Shown piece by piece: positions 28,346 to 36,227 of a DNA stretch of 64,000 nucleotides; position 1 is the stretch's first letter; each line of letters starts with the position of its first letter. The position numbers and the translations under genes were made by a program. The notes under the pieces were generated by a model. It ran no database searches. It saw only the letters and a program-made list of their open reading frames with translations, and was not told the DNA's origin. The stretch is from Tepidicella baoligensis (GTDB lineage: Bacteria; Pseudomonadota; Gammaproteobacteria; Burkholderiales; Burkholderiaceae_C): the NCBI RefSeq assembly GCF_013432195.1, contig NZ_JACCDB010000013.1, forward strand, positions 1 to 64,000, read 5' to 3'.

Positions 28346-29065
28346 ATGAAGCACACTTTTGGCTCGTTGTCGGCCCTGCTGGCCGGATTCACCCTGTTGT
28401 CGGCTTCCGCTGCTCTCCAGGCCCAGACGTCCGCGCCCGTTTACAACGTCGTGCAACTCAGCGCCAGCGCCCAGCAAGAGGCTGTGCAAGACTGGCTCAC
28501 CGTGGTGCTCACCCACCAGGCCCAGGCGGCCGATGCCGCCAGCGTGCAGCGCCAACTCAAAGAGGCAGCGGACAACGCCTTGCGCCACATCCGCCCCCGG
28601 GTCCAGGAAGGCGAACTGGAGGTGAGCAGCGGCGGCTTCACGGTGCACCCGCGCCACGACCGCGAAGGCCAGATCATCGGCTGGCAGGGCAGCGCCGAAT
28701 TGCTGTTGCAGGGCCGCGACGTGGCCCGCATCGCCGCCACCGCTGGTGACACCCCCGGCATGGCCGTGGCGCAAATGTCGTTTTCATTGAGCCATCAGGC
28801 TCGCCAGGCGCTGGAAGAGGGCATCCGCAGTCAAGCCATTGCCCGCTTCAAGGCCACGGCGCAGCAGGTGGCCAAGGATTTCGGCTTCAGCGGCTACACC
28901 CTGCGCGAGGTGGCCGTGAGCGAAGGCGGGCAGGAGTACGCCATTCGGCCGCGCCTGATGGTCGCAGCCGATGCGAGGGCGGCCATGGCGTCGGCCCCGG
29001 TCCCGGCGGAACCAGGCAAGACGCTGCTGCAAGTGACCGTTTCAGGCAGCGTGCAACTGCAGTGA
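28346..29065 (+). CDS. Periplasmic SIMPL-domain (DUF541) protein
   Basis: A 239-residue secreted protein. A signal peptide covers about residues 1-27 (hydrophobic core LLAGFTLLSASAALQAQ). The mature part fits the SIMPL/DUF541 fold: an opening strand VVQLSASAQQEAVQDWLTV, a central SAELLLQGRDVARI segment and a C-terminal strand LLQVTVSGSVQLQ. The biochemical role of this family is not settled; members have been linked to oxidative-stress tolerance and outer-surface proteins. The ATG chosen has GGAGG 8 nt upstream; an ATG 5 codons earlier overlaps that site. It is transcribed away from the ompR-like gene and converges with bdhA. Confidence 0.82.
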   Translation: MKHTFGSLSALLAGFTLLSASAALQAQTSAPVYNVVQLSASAQQEAVQDWLTVVLTHQAQAADAASVQRQLKEAADNALRHIRPRVQEGELEVSSGGFTVHPRHDREGQIIGWQGSAELLLQGRDVARIAATAGDTPGMAVAQMSFSLSHQARQALEEGIRSQAIARFKATAQQVAKDFGFSGYTLREVAVSEGGQEYAIRPRLMVAADARAAMASAPVPAEPGKTLLQVTVSGSVQLQ

Positions 29066-29076
29066 CGCGGACGACC

Positions 29077-29847
29077 TCACTGGGCGACCCAGCCCCCGTC
29101 CATGTTCCAGGCGGCGCCACGCACGTTGTTAGCAGCTGGCGAGCAGAAGAACACCGCCAGTTCGCCCAGCTCTTCAGGCGTGGTGAATTGCATCGAGGGT
29201 TCTTTTTCGCCGAGCAAAAGCTTGGTGGCTTCTTCGTTGCTCAGCCCCAAGGCGGCGGCCTTGGCGTCCACCTGTTTCTGCACCAGCGGGGTCAGCACCC
29301 AGCCGGGACAAATGGCATTGCAGGTCACGCCGGTGGTTGCCGTCTCCAAGGCCGTGACCTTGGTCAGCCCGACGATGCCGTGCTTGGCCGCCACGTAAGC
29401 CGATTTTTGCGCCGACGCAACCAGACCATGCACCGAAGCGATGTTGATGATCCGCCCCCAGTTGGCGGCTTTCATGGCCGGCAACGCCAGGCGCGTCGTG
29501 TGAAACGCGCTGCTCAGATTGATGGCGATGATGGCGTCCCAGCGATCGACGGGAAAGTCCTCCACATTGGCCACGTGCTGAATGCCCGCGTTGTTCACCA
29601 GCACATCCACCCGGCCGAATGCCGATGCGGCGGCTTGCATCATGTCCTCGATCTCGGCGGGCTTGCTCATGTCTGCTCCGTGATAGAGCACCTTCACGCC
29701 CAAAGCCGCCACTTCGGCGCGGGCGGCTTCGACTTCACCAAACCCATTGAGCACGATGTTCGCGCCCTGGCGCGCCAGCGCCTTGGCAATACCCAGCCCA
29801 ATGCCGCTGGTGGACCCCGTGACCAAAGCCGTCTTTCCGTTCAGCAT
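29077..29847 (-). CDS. bdhA: D-3-hydroxybutyrate dehydrogenase
   Basis: A 256-residue short-chain dehydrogenase oxidising 3-hydroxybutyrate to acetoacetate with NAD+, used when polyhydroxybutyrate is consumed. The cofactor loop is TGSTSGIGLGIA; NNAGIQHVANVEDFP is typical of the subfamily; the catalytic Ser is in NIASVHGLVAS and the YxxxK pair in AYVAAKHG. The C-terminus ends in MDGGWVAQ, as in other bacterial enzymes of this type. The ATG has AGGAG about 6 nt upstream, and a longer in-frame start was rejected because it would read through that site. No PHB synthesis genes are nearby. Confidence 0.93.
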   Translation of the reverse strand: MLNGKTALVTGSTSGIGLGIAKALARQGANIVLNGFGEVEAARAEVAALGVKVLYHGADMSKPAEIEDMMQAAASAFGRVDVLVNNAGIQHVANVEDFPVDRWDAIIAINLSSAFHTTRLALPAMKAANWGRIINIASVHGLVASAQKSAYVAAKHGIVGLTKVTALETATTGVTCNAICPGWVLTPLVQKQVDAKAAALGLSNEEATKLLLGEKEPSMQFTTPEELGELAVFFCSPAANNVRGAAWNMDGGWVAQ

Positions 29848-29944
29848 GCTGTAACTCCTATGATTTACGATCGATGCCAAAGGATTATCGGGGAACTGTG
29901 CCCGCACGGCCTGCCCCTGAACCTCCAGGAGACACAATCGACCC

Positions 29945-30892
29945 ATGGAACCCGTACTGCATCACCTGGAAGTGCCCGGCCCTCGCGCCCGGCACAGCGA
30001 CGAACGCCGCATCGCCTGGTGGGAGTGGAACGCCACCGGACTGGACAGCCCTTCTCACGTCGTCGTCTGCGTTCACGGGCTCAGCCGCCAGGCGCGTGAC
30101 TTCGATGTACTGGCCCAGGCACTGGCACCGCATGCTTGCGTGGTGTGTGTGGACGTGGCTGGACGTGGCCAGAGCGACTGGCTCGCCGACCCCATGGCCT
30201 ACCAGATCCCCACCTATGCCACCGACCTGGCCGTTCTGTTGGGCCATCTGCGCCAGCGCCACGCGGCCGTGACCGGCACGGCCGAGCCCTATGCGCTCAC
30301 CATCGACTGGGTCGGTACCAGCATGGGAGGGATCATCGGCATCACATTGGCAGCCCAGCCGGCCATCGGACTGCGTCGGTTGGTGCTCAACGACGTGGGG
30401 CCAGTGATCGAGCCGGCCTCGCTGCTGCGCATCGGGGAGTACCTGGGGGTGCAACGTGTCTATTCGAGTGAGCAGGCGGCTGCGGCTGCGTTGTGGGAAA
30501 TATCCCAAACCTTCGGCCCGCACACCCCCGAGCAATGGCTGGCCCTGTCGCGCCCGATGCTACGCGCCGTGCAAGGTGGCTGGACCCTCCACTACGACCC
30601 CGACATCGCCGTGCCTTTCAAAGCCCTCTTGGCTTCTGGCGACATGCCTGCCGTACGCGAGGCCATGCGCGCCGGCGAAGCCATGCTCTGGCAACTCTAC
30701 GACGCCATCAGCGCACCCACCCTGCTGCTGCGGGGTGCAGACTCCGACCTGCTCAGCCATGAAACCGCCGTGGCCATGACCCAGCGTGGCCCCAGGGCAC
30801 AGTTGGTGGAGTTCGCGGGTGTAGGCCATGCGCCCACCCTCGTGGCCGATGAACAGGTTCGTGTGGTGCGGTCTTTTCTGCTTGACGCATGA
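29945..30892 (+). CDS. Alpha/beta hydrolase
   Basis: A 315-residue alpha/beta-fold hydrolase. The oxyanion-hole strand is VVVCVHGLSRQARDFD, the nucleophile elbow is VGTSMGGIIG, a candidate acid is in LLRGADSDLLS and the catalytic His is in GVGHAPTLV near the C-terminus, so the triad appears complete. The substrate cannot be read from the sequence; esters, lactones or acyl-CoA-derived thioesters are all possible. It is divergent from bdhA (97 bp) and overlaps the relA start as ATGA, so relA is probably co-translated with it. Confidence 0.88.
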   Translation: MEPVLHHLEVPGPRARHSDERRIAWWEWNATGLDSPSHVVVCVHGLSRQARDFDVLAQALAPHACVVCVDVAGRGQSDWLADPMAYQIPTYATDLAVLLGHLRQRHAAVTGTAEPYALTIDWVGTSMGGIIGITLAAQPAIGLRRLVLNDVGPVIEPASLLRIGEYLGVQRVYSSEQAAAAALWEISQTFGPHTPEQWLALSRPMLRAVQGGWTLHYDPDIAVPFKALLASGDMPAVREAMRAGEAMLWQLYDAISAPTLLLRGADSDLLSHETAVAMTQRGPRAQLVEFAGVGHAPTLVADEQVRVVRSFLLDA

Positions 30893-33180
30893 TGACCGCC
30901 ATGTCAGCGCCCGAATTGAGTCCGGTGGTGGCCGAAAAACCCGGTGATGCGCCCACCCATGTCCCCGCGCTGGTCTCGGCGCTGGCTCGCCCCCAGCAGG
31001 TGGTCGATCCCCGCGCGGTCGAACGCGCCCGGGCGTTTGCCGAGCCGCTGCTCCTGACCGAAACCCTGGACACCGGCGAAAACACCCTGGCGCACGCCGA
31101 CGGTGTGGCCGGCATCATCGACGCGATCGGTGGTACGGCCGAAATGAAGGCCTGCGTTTACCTGGTCTATGCCTGCCAGTACCTGAATCGGCCCCGGGAA
31201 GTGATCAGCAAGGCCTTTGGGCCAGACTACGCCGACGTGGCCATCGAGACCACCAAACTGGTGCAGTTGCAGCGGCAGGCGCGCCTGAAGGCTGCCCAGA
31301 TCAGGGCGCAGCGGGCCGCAGCGGAAGCGGCCGGCTCGATGGTGAACCGCATCGGTGCCACCGAGCTCGAAGCGAGCCAGACCGAGAACATTCGCAAGAT
31401 GTTGCTGGCGTTTTCGCGCGATCTGCGGGTGGTGATGCTGCGCTTGGCCTCGCGTCTGCAAACCCTGCGCTTCCATGCCGCCTCCAAGACCCCACCCGAC
31501 GAGGGCTTGGCGGCCGAGTCGCTGCATGTTTTTGCGCCGCTGGCCAACCGGCTCGGCATCTGGCAGCTCAAATGGGAAATGGAAGACCTGGCCTTTCGTT
31601 TCCTGGAGCCCGACACCTACAAACACATTGCACGCCTGCTCGACGAAAAACGCGTCGAACGTGAAAGCCATGTGGAGCAGGTACGCCAGCAACTGGAGTC
31701 TGCCCTCAAGGCCCAGGGCATCGACGCCGAGGTACAGGGGCGGCCCAAGCACATCTACAGCATCGTCAAAAAGATGCGCGGCAAGTCGCTGGATTTCGAG
31801 CAGGTGTTCGACATTCGGGCGCTGCGGGTGGTGGTGCCCGAAATCGACGATTGCTACCGGGTTCTGGCTTATGCCCACGCCCACTTCAGCCCGGTGCCCG
31901 AAGAGTTCGACGACTACATCTCCAAGCCCAAACCCAATGGCTACCAGTCGCTGCACACGGTGGTGCGTGACGAGCAGGGCAGAGCCTTCGAGATCCAGAT
32001 CCGCACCCGGGCCATGCACGAGCACGCCGAGCACGGCGTGGCCGCCCACTGGGCCTACAAAGAGGCAGGCAGCAAAGGCTATGCCGGTGTCAGCGCCAGC
32101 TCCGACTACGATGCCAAGATCGCCGTCTTGCGCCAGTTGTTGGCCTGGCAAAGCGACATGGGCGGCGCCAAGCACCTGTTCGACGACGCCATCTACGTGC
32201 TCACACCCCACGCCGCCATTGTGGAACTGCCCAAGGGGGCTACGCCGGTGGATTTCGCTTACACGGTACACACCGATCTGGGCCACCGCTGCCGGGGCGC
32301 GCGCGTGGACGGCGTCATGGTCACGCTCAATACCCCCTTGCAGAATGGCCAGACCGTGGAAATCGTGGCCGCCAAAGAAGGCGGGCCTTCGCGCGACTGG
32401 CTCAACCCCGAACAGGGCTATCTCGTCAGCCATCGCGCCAAGAGCAAGGTGCGCGCCTGGTTCAACGCACTGGCGGCCCAGGACAACATCCAGCGCGGGC
32501 GCGAAGCGCTCGACAAGCTGCTCCAGCGCGAGGGCAAGACCACCCTCAATCTCGACGATCTTGCCGCCGGCCTGGGCTATGCGAACCCTCAGGCGTTGTG
32601 CGAAGCTCTGGGCAAGGAAGAGCTGACGCTGCGCACGGTGGAGCAATACCTCAATCCGCCGCAGGCATTGCCCACGCCGGACGAGGTTGTCATCAAAAAA
32701 GCCCGTGGCGAGGACCGCGCCCCGCAAGGCAGTGTCCTCGTGGTGGGCATGGACTCGCTGCTCACCCAACTGGCCAAGTGCTGCAAGCCCGCCCCGCCAG
32801 ACGACATCCGCGGCTACGTGACACGGGGCAAGGGCGTGAGCGTGCACCGCGCCGACTGCCCAGACTTCGCCGCCCTGGCCCAGCGCCACCCGGGCCGGGT
32901 GATCGATGTGCAGTGGAGCGGCGTCAAAGGCAAGGGTGAACATGCACTCTACTACCCGGTGGATGTGGCAGTCGAAGCCATCGACCGCCAAGGCCTGCTG
33001 CGCGACATTTCCGACGCCTTTGCGCGCGAGAAAATCAACGTGATCGGCGTGCAGACCCAATCGGTCAAGGGCGTGGCTTGGATGACGTTCACGGTCGAGG
33101 TGCCCGATGCGCTGCGTGTCTCGCGCGTCATGGCCGCGGTGCAGGACGTGCCCGGCGTGCAGAGCGTGCGCCGACGTTGA
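30889..33180 (+). CDS. relA: RelA-type (p)ppGpp synthetase, degenerate hydrolase domain
   Basis: A 763-residue stringent-response synthetase, transferring pyrophosphate from ATP to GTP or GDP when ribosomes hold uncharged tRNA. The N-terminal HD hydrolase domain is inactive-looking: His69 (LAHADGVAG) remains, but the HDxxED motif is replaced by VYACQY at about 94-99. The synthetase domain is intact, with FDIRALRVVV and the acidic EIDD at 318-321 (the RelA-type EXDD rather than SpoT-type RXKD), and KPNGYQSLHTVV. TGS (TPVDFAYTVHTDLGHRCRGA), a zinc-finger region with CCKPAPPDDI, and a C-terminal ACT domain follow. The start overlaps the hydrolase stop (ATGA); in-frame ATGs at codons 2 and 5 are also possible. 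Confidence 0.95.
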   Translation: MMTAMSAPELSPVVAEKPGDAPTHVPALVSALARPQQVVDPRAVERARAFAEPLLLTETLDTGENTLAHADGVAGIIDAIGGTAEMKACVYLVYACQYLNRPREVISKAFGPDYADVAIETTKLVQLQRQARLKAAQIRAQRAAAEAAGSMVNRIGATELEASQTENIRKMLLAFSRDLRVVMLRLASRLQTLRFHAASKTPPDEGLAAESLHVFAPLANRLGIWQLKWEMEDLAFRFLEPDTYKHIARLLDEKRVERESHVEQVRQQLESALKAQGIDAEVQGRPKHIYSIVKKMRGKSLDFEQVFDIRALRVVVPEIDDCYRVLAYAHAHFSPVPEEFDDYISKPKPNGYQSLHTVVRDEQGRAFEIQIRTRAMHEHAEHGVAAHWAYKEAGSKGYAGVSASSDYDAKIAVLRQLLAWQSDMGGAKHLFDDAIYVLTPHAAIVELPKGATPVDFAYTVHTDLGHRCRGARVDGVMVTLNTPLQNGQTVEIVAAKEGGPSRDWLNPEQGYLVSHRAKSKVRAWFNALAAQDNIQRGREALDKLLQREGKTTLNLDDLAAGLGYANPQALCEALGKEELTLRTVEQYLNPPQALPTPDEVVIKKARGEDRAPQGSVLVVGMDSLLTQLAKCCKPAPPDDIRGYVTRGKGVSVHRADCPDFAALAQRHPGRVIDVQWSGVKGKGEHALYYPVDVAVEAIDRQGLLRDISDAFAREKINVIGVQTQSVKGVAWMTFTVEVPDALRVSRVMAAVQDVPGVQSVRRR

Positions 33181-33212
33181 AGCTGGGCATGAAAACGGAT
33201 GCTGAAAGCTGT

Positions 33213-33218
33213 TACAAT
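33213..33218 (+). promoter_or_regulatory. Putative -10 box of tRNA-Val
   Basis: TACAAT, 20 nt upstream of the mature tRNA end, is well placed for a stable-RNA promoter. No good -35 hexamer is seen 17 bp further upstream. Confidence 0.4.
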
Positions 33219-33238
33219 GCAAGGCTTGCAACCGACCC

Positions 33239-33315
33239 AGGCGCGTAGCTCAGCTGGTTAGAGCACCACCTTGACATGGTGGGGGTCGTTGGTTCGAGTC
33301 CAATCGCGCCTACCA
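33239..33315 (+). tRNA. tRNA-Val (anticodon GAC)
   Basis: A 77-nt tRNA folding without mismatches in the acceptor stem: AGGCGCG pairs with CGCGCCT. The D stem is GCTC/GAGC, the anticodon stem CCACC/GGTGG around loop TTGACAT (GAC anticodon), the variable loop is 5 nt, and the T stem GTTGG/CCAAT (one G-T pair) holds TTCGAGT. Discriminator A and the CCA end are encoded. It reads GUC and GUU valine codons. It is 58 nt after relA and has its own terminator. Confidence 0.97.
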
Positions 33316-33331
33316 CGAGTGATGTTTCAAG

Positions 33332-33369
33332 AAGCCTCAAGACGTACAGTTTTGAGGCTTTTTCTTTTC
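33332..33369 (+). terminator. Rho-independent terminator after tRNA-Val
   Basis: AAGCCTCAA (33332-33340) pairs with TTGAGGCTT (33352-33360) over 9 bp with an 11-nt loop, followed at once by TTTCTTTT. It starts 16 nt past the tRNA. Confidence 0.9.
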
Positions 33370-33527
33370 TGAACAATCACTTACGAGAGATTGCAGCCTC
33401 TTGTTTGTTTCATGGCACCTCGCGGCGCATCGTGCTGTTTGGCGTTCGCTGCGGGTAACTTTGGTGGGTAGACTGAACGCATAAGACCCCTGTGCGCAAG
33501 CGGGCCCATCCGGCAGTGACCAAAGTT

Positions 33528-34202
33528 TCACCCATTTCCAAACTGAAGTGGCGCCGGTACAGGTGACACCCCTTGAGCCAGGGCCGCTTCATGCTCTGCC
33601 TTCAAGGCCCGTTGATAAGCGGGCTCCTGTTTCAACCGCTCCCAGTAGGCGGCCACGGCCAGTGTGAACGCGGGCGCCAGGTCAATCATCTCGGCCAGCA
33701 TCAGGGCATAGCCCACCGAAATGTCTGCCGCAGTGAAGCGGTTGGCACACAGGTAGCTTCGCTGCTCCAGAACCGGCTCGAGCTTCTTCAGGCGCGCCAG
33801 AAACCACTTTGCGTAGTCATCTGCCACCGTGGGCATGCGGCGTTCTTCGGGCTCGAAGCGGGAGTAACGCAACACCAGCGTCTGTGGAAACGTCAGCGTG
33901 GCCTCGCCGAAATGGAGGTGATTCAGGTAAGCCCCGAAGTCCTCCTCGTGCACGTCCACTTGCAACGGTGTCGGGGCGTGGGTCGCGCACAGGTACTGGC
34001 AAATGGCCGCCGACTCGGTCATGCGCACCTTGCCATCAAGGAACAAGGGCACTGTGCCCAAGGGGTTGATGTCAAGGTAGTCCCGCTTCAACACCCGGGG
34101 CGGGAACGGCAGCATTTTGAGTTCATAGGGCAGCCCGAGGGCTTCCAGGGTCCACAAGGGCCGGAAGGAGCGGGCGCTGACGCAGTGAAAGAGGGTCATC
34201 AT
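33528..34202 (-). CDS. Glutathione S-transferase family protein
   Basis: A 224-residue soluble protein with the two GST domains. The N-terminal thioredoxin-like part has TLFHCVSARSFRPLWTLEALGLPYE, with Ser/Cys available near the glutathione site, NPLGTVPLFLDG with the cis-proline and TESAAICQYL (the Glu-Ser pair that binds the gamma-glutamyl moiety). The helical C-terminal domain has the NRFTAADISVGYAL motif. The substrate is unknown. The start overlaps, as ATGA, the end of a frameshifted DUF4236 gene upstream. A second ATG is the next codon. The 212 bp from the tRNA terminator to its stop hold no gene. Confidence 0.88.
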   Translation of the reverse strand: MMTLFHCVSARSFRPLWTLEALGLPYELKMLPFPPRVLKRDYLDINPLGTVPLFLDGKVRMTESAAICQYLCATHAPTPLQVDVHEEDFGAYLNHLHFGEATLTFPQTLVLRYSRFEPEERRMPTVADDYAKWFLARLKKLEPVLEQRSYLCANRFTAADISVGYALMLAEMIDLAPAFTLAVAAYWERLKQEPAYQRALKAEHEAALAQGVSPVPAPLQFGNG

Positions 34203-34479
34203 GATGTCACTTCCAGCCGCTGCTCCATATCCTCAAACTGGAGTTGGACCCCGGGTGTGTTCGATGCTCGGGCTCCGATTGTCGCAGCAGCCTTGTCCAG
34301 CGGGTTGCTGATGGTGTAGAACAGTCCAGTGCCGGCCAACCCACGGTGGCGCGGGTGCCACGGGTGCTGGCCGTGAACTTGGCCCCTCTGGGCCCAGCAC
34401 AAACCGACACCCCACCTTTGCTCAGGTGCAGGATCAGACCCGGGGCGATGCGGAAGCGTCGAAAAAATCGGAAGCTCAT
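34199..34479 (-). pseudogene. DUF4236 domain protein, frameshifted
   Basis: Read from the ATG at 34479, the protein begins FRFFRRFRIAPGL, then LHLSKGGVSV, GPRGAKFT and RGTRATVG, the clear pattern of the small DUF4236 domain. After RGTRATVG the expected GLxGTGLFYT is found only in another frame, which then continues to a stop overlapping the GST start codon (ATGA). The break lies near 34337-34345, at GTGGGTTGG on the minus strand. The span is 281 nt, one short of a multiple of three, so a single-base deletion explains everything; the repaired protein would have 93 residues. DUF4236 has no known function. A sequencing error or a programmed shift are alternatives. The same-strand overlap with the GST argues that both were once one transcript. 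Confidence 0.75.
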
Positions 34480-34663
34480 GGGTTGGGTTCAGCATGGCGA
34501 CAGCCACAAGTATCTGTCAATCGTCGGTTTCGGTTGGCCTTCTACAATCACCGCAGGCAGGAAAGGTTGTAACCCCCGGCGTTTGTTCCTGCCCTGACCA
34601 TCTGAATGGTGTACACATATCTGTACTCCCGCCCGCTTAATATGCGGGTTTGAGAGGAATCCG

Positions 34664-36082
34664 ATGTCTGCTGTTTTTCCCATGGACGACCTGAGTACCG
34701 ACGGCGTGCCCTTCTTGCCCGACCGCGAGATGGCCCAGCTGCGCGTACCACCACATTCCATCGAGGCCGAATCCAGCGTACTCGGCGGCCTGCTGCTCGA
34801 CAACGGTGCCTGGGACCGGGTGGCCGATCTGGTGTCCGATTCCGACTACTACCGGCGCGAGCACCAGCTCATCCACGCCGCCATCGCCGCCTTGGTCAAT
34901 GCCAACAAGCCGGCCGACGTGATCACCGTGTTCGAACAGCTGAGCAGCCAGGGCAAGGCCGACGAAGTCGGCGGTCTGTCGTATCTCAATTCGTTGGCTC
35001 AGTACGTGCCCAGCGCGGCGAACATCCGGCGCTACGCCGAAATCGTGCGAGAGCGGGCGATTCTGCGTAAGCTCATCGCCGTCAGCGACGACATTGCCAC
35101 TCAGGCTTTCAATCCCAAAGGCAAGCCTGTCGCCCATATCCTGGACGAAGCGGAACAGAAAATCTTCAATATCGGCGAAGAAGGCTCGCGCATGAAGCAG
35201 GGCTTCCAGTCCATGGATACCCTGGTGGTGAACCTGCTCGACCGCGTGCAGGAAATGGCCGACAACCCCAATGACATCACAGGCGTGCCCACCGGCTTCA
35301 TCGATCTCGACCGCATGACGGCCGGCTTACAACCAGGCGATCTGGTGGTGCTTGCAGCCAGGCCGAGCATGGGGAAAACGGCCTTCGCCATCAACATCGC
35401 CGAGCACGTGGCCCTGAACGAAGGTCTGCCGGTGGCGGTGTTCTCCATGGAAATGGGCGCCGCCCAGCTCGCGGTGCGTATCGTCGGCTCCATTGGGCGC
35501 ATCAACCAGAGCCATCTGCGCACCGGCAAGCTGACGGACGACGAATGGCCACGCCTGACCGAAGCGATCGAAAAGCTGCGCAACGTCTCGCTGCACATCG
35601 ACGAAACGCCGGGCCTGACGCCCAGCGAACTGCGCGCCAATGCCCGGCGGCTGGCGCGGCAGTGCGGCAAGCTGGGCCTGATCGTGGTGGACTACCTGCA
35701 GCTCATGAGCGGCAGCAGCAGCGATGGGGAAAACCGCGCCACCGAACTGGGTGAGATTTCCCGCGGCCTGAAGATGCTGGCCAAGGAGTTGCAATGCCCG
35801 GTGATTGCGCTGTCGCAGCTCAACCGCTCGGTGGAGCAACGCACCGACAAGCGCCCCATGATGAGCGATTTGCGCGAATCCGGCGCCATTGAGCAGGACG
35901 CCGACATCATCATGTTTATCTACCGCGACGAGTACTACACCAAAGACCAGTGCAAGGAGCCCGGCGTGGCCGAAATCATCATTGGCAAGCAGCGCAATGG
36001 CCCCACGGGAACGGTCAAGCTGGCCTTCCTGAACATGCTCACCCGCTTCGAAAGCCTGGCGGGCTACCACGACGACTTTTGA
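34664..36082 (+). CDS. dnaB: Replicative DNA helicase
   Basis: A 472-residue hexameric helicase that opens the replication fork. The N-terminal primase-interacting domain starts at RVPPHSIEAESSVLGGLLLDNGAWD; the RecA-like motor has Walker A RPSMGKTAFAINIA, Walker B LIVVDYLQLM, QLNRSVEQRTDKRP and the arginine-finger region near FIYRDEYY. There is no intein. The ATG follows a good site (GAGAGGA, 4-5 nt spacing). The 184-bp gap upstream contains a short CCCGC/GCGGG hairpin at about 34633-34650 just before the ribosome-binding site, and no confident promoter. rpsF/rplI, the frequent neighbours of dnaB, are not here. Confidence 0.96.
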   Translation: MSAVFPMDDLSTDGVPFLPDREMAQLRVPPHSIEAESSVLGGLLLDNGAWDRVADLVSDSDYYRREHQLIHAAIAALVNANKPADVITVFEQLSSQGKADEVGGLSYLNSLAQYVPSAANIRRYAEIVRERAILRKLIAVSDDIATQAFNPKGKPVAHILDEAEQKIFNIGEEGSRMKQGFQSMDTLVVNLLDRVQEMADNPNDITGVPTGFIDLDRMTAGLQPGDLVVLAARPSMGKTAFAINIAEHVALNEGLPVAVFSMEMGAAQLAVRIVGSIGRINQSHLRTGKLTDDEWPRLTEAIEKLRNVSLHIDETPGLTPSELRANARRLARQCGKLGLIVVDYLQLMSGSSSDGENRATELGEISRGLKMLAKELQCPVIALSQLNRSVEQRTDKRPMMSDLRESGAIEQDADIIMFIYRDEYYTKDQCKEPGVAEIIIGKQRNGPTGTVKLAFLNMLTRFESLAGYHDDF

Positions 36083-36227
36083 CTCGTCTGATTTAGTTGG
36101 CCCTTGCCCCTGAGACCGCCAGGGAAGCCCGGGATCCGGCGCGCACGCAATGCTGTCTGTTCCCATAATGGCGCGACTGGAGGCTACTGATGAACACGTT
36201 GTTTGACTGCCCCGCCGAGCTCTTGTC

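Noticed and set aside
30904-33231. 775-codon frame antisense to relA
   Set aside because: Same cause. relA is intact with all its domains and the antisense product has no known motif.
33316-34202. Integration site at tRNA-Val
   Set aside because: No integrase or phage gene follows, and no second copy of the tRNA 3' end was seen. The GST and DUF4236 genes are ordinary.
34480-34663. dnaB promoter at TACAAT (34543-34548)
   Set aside because: No acceptable -35 hexamer at the right distance; not strong enough to list.
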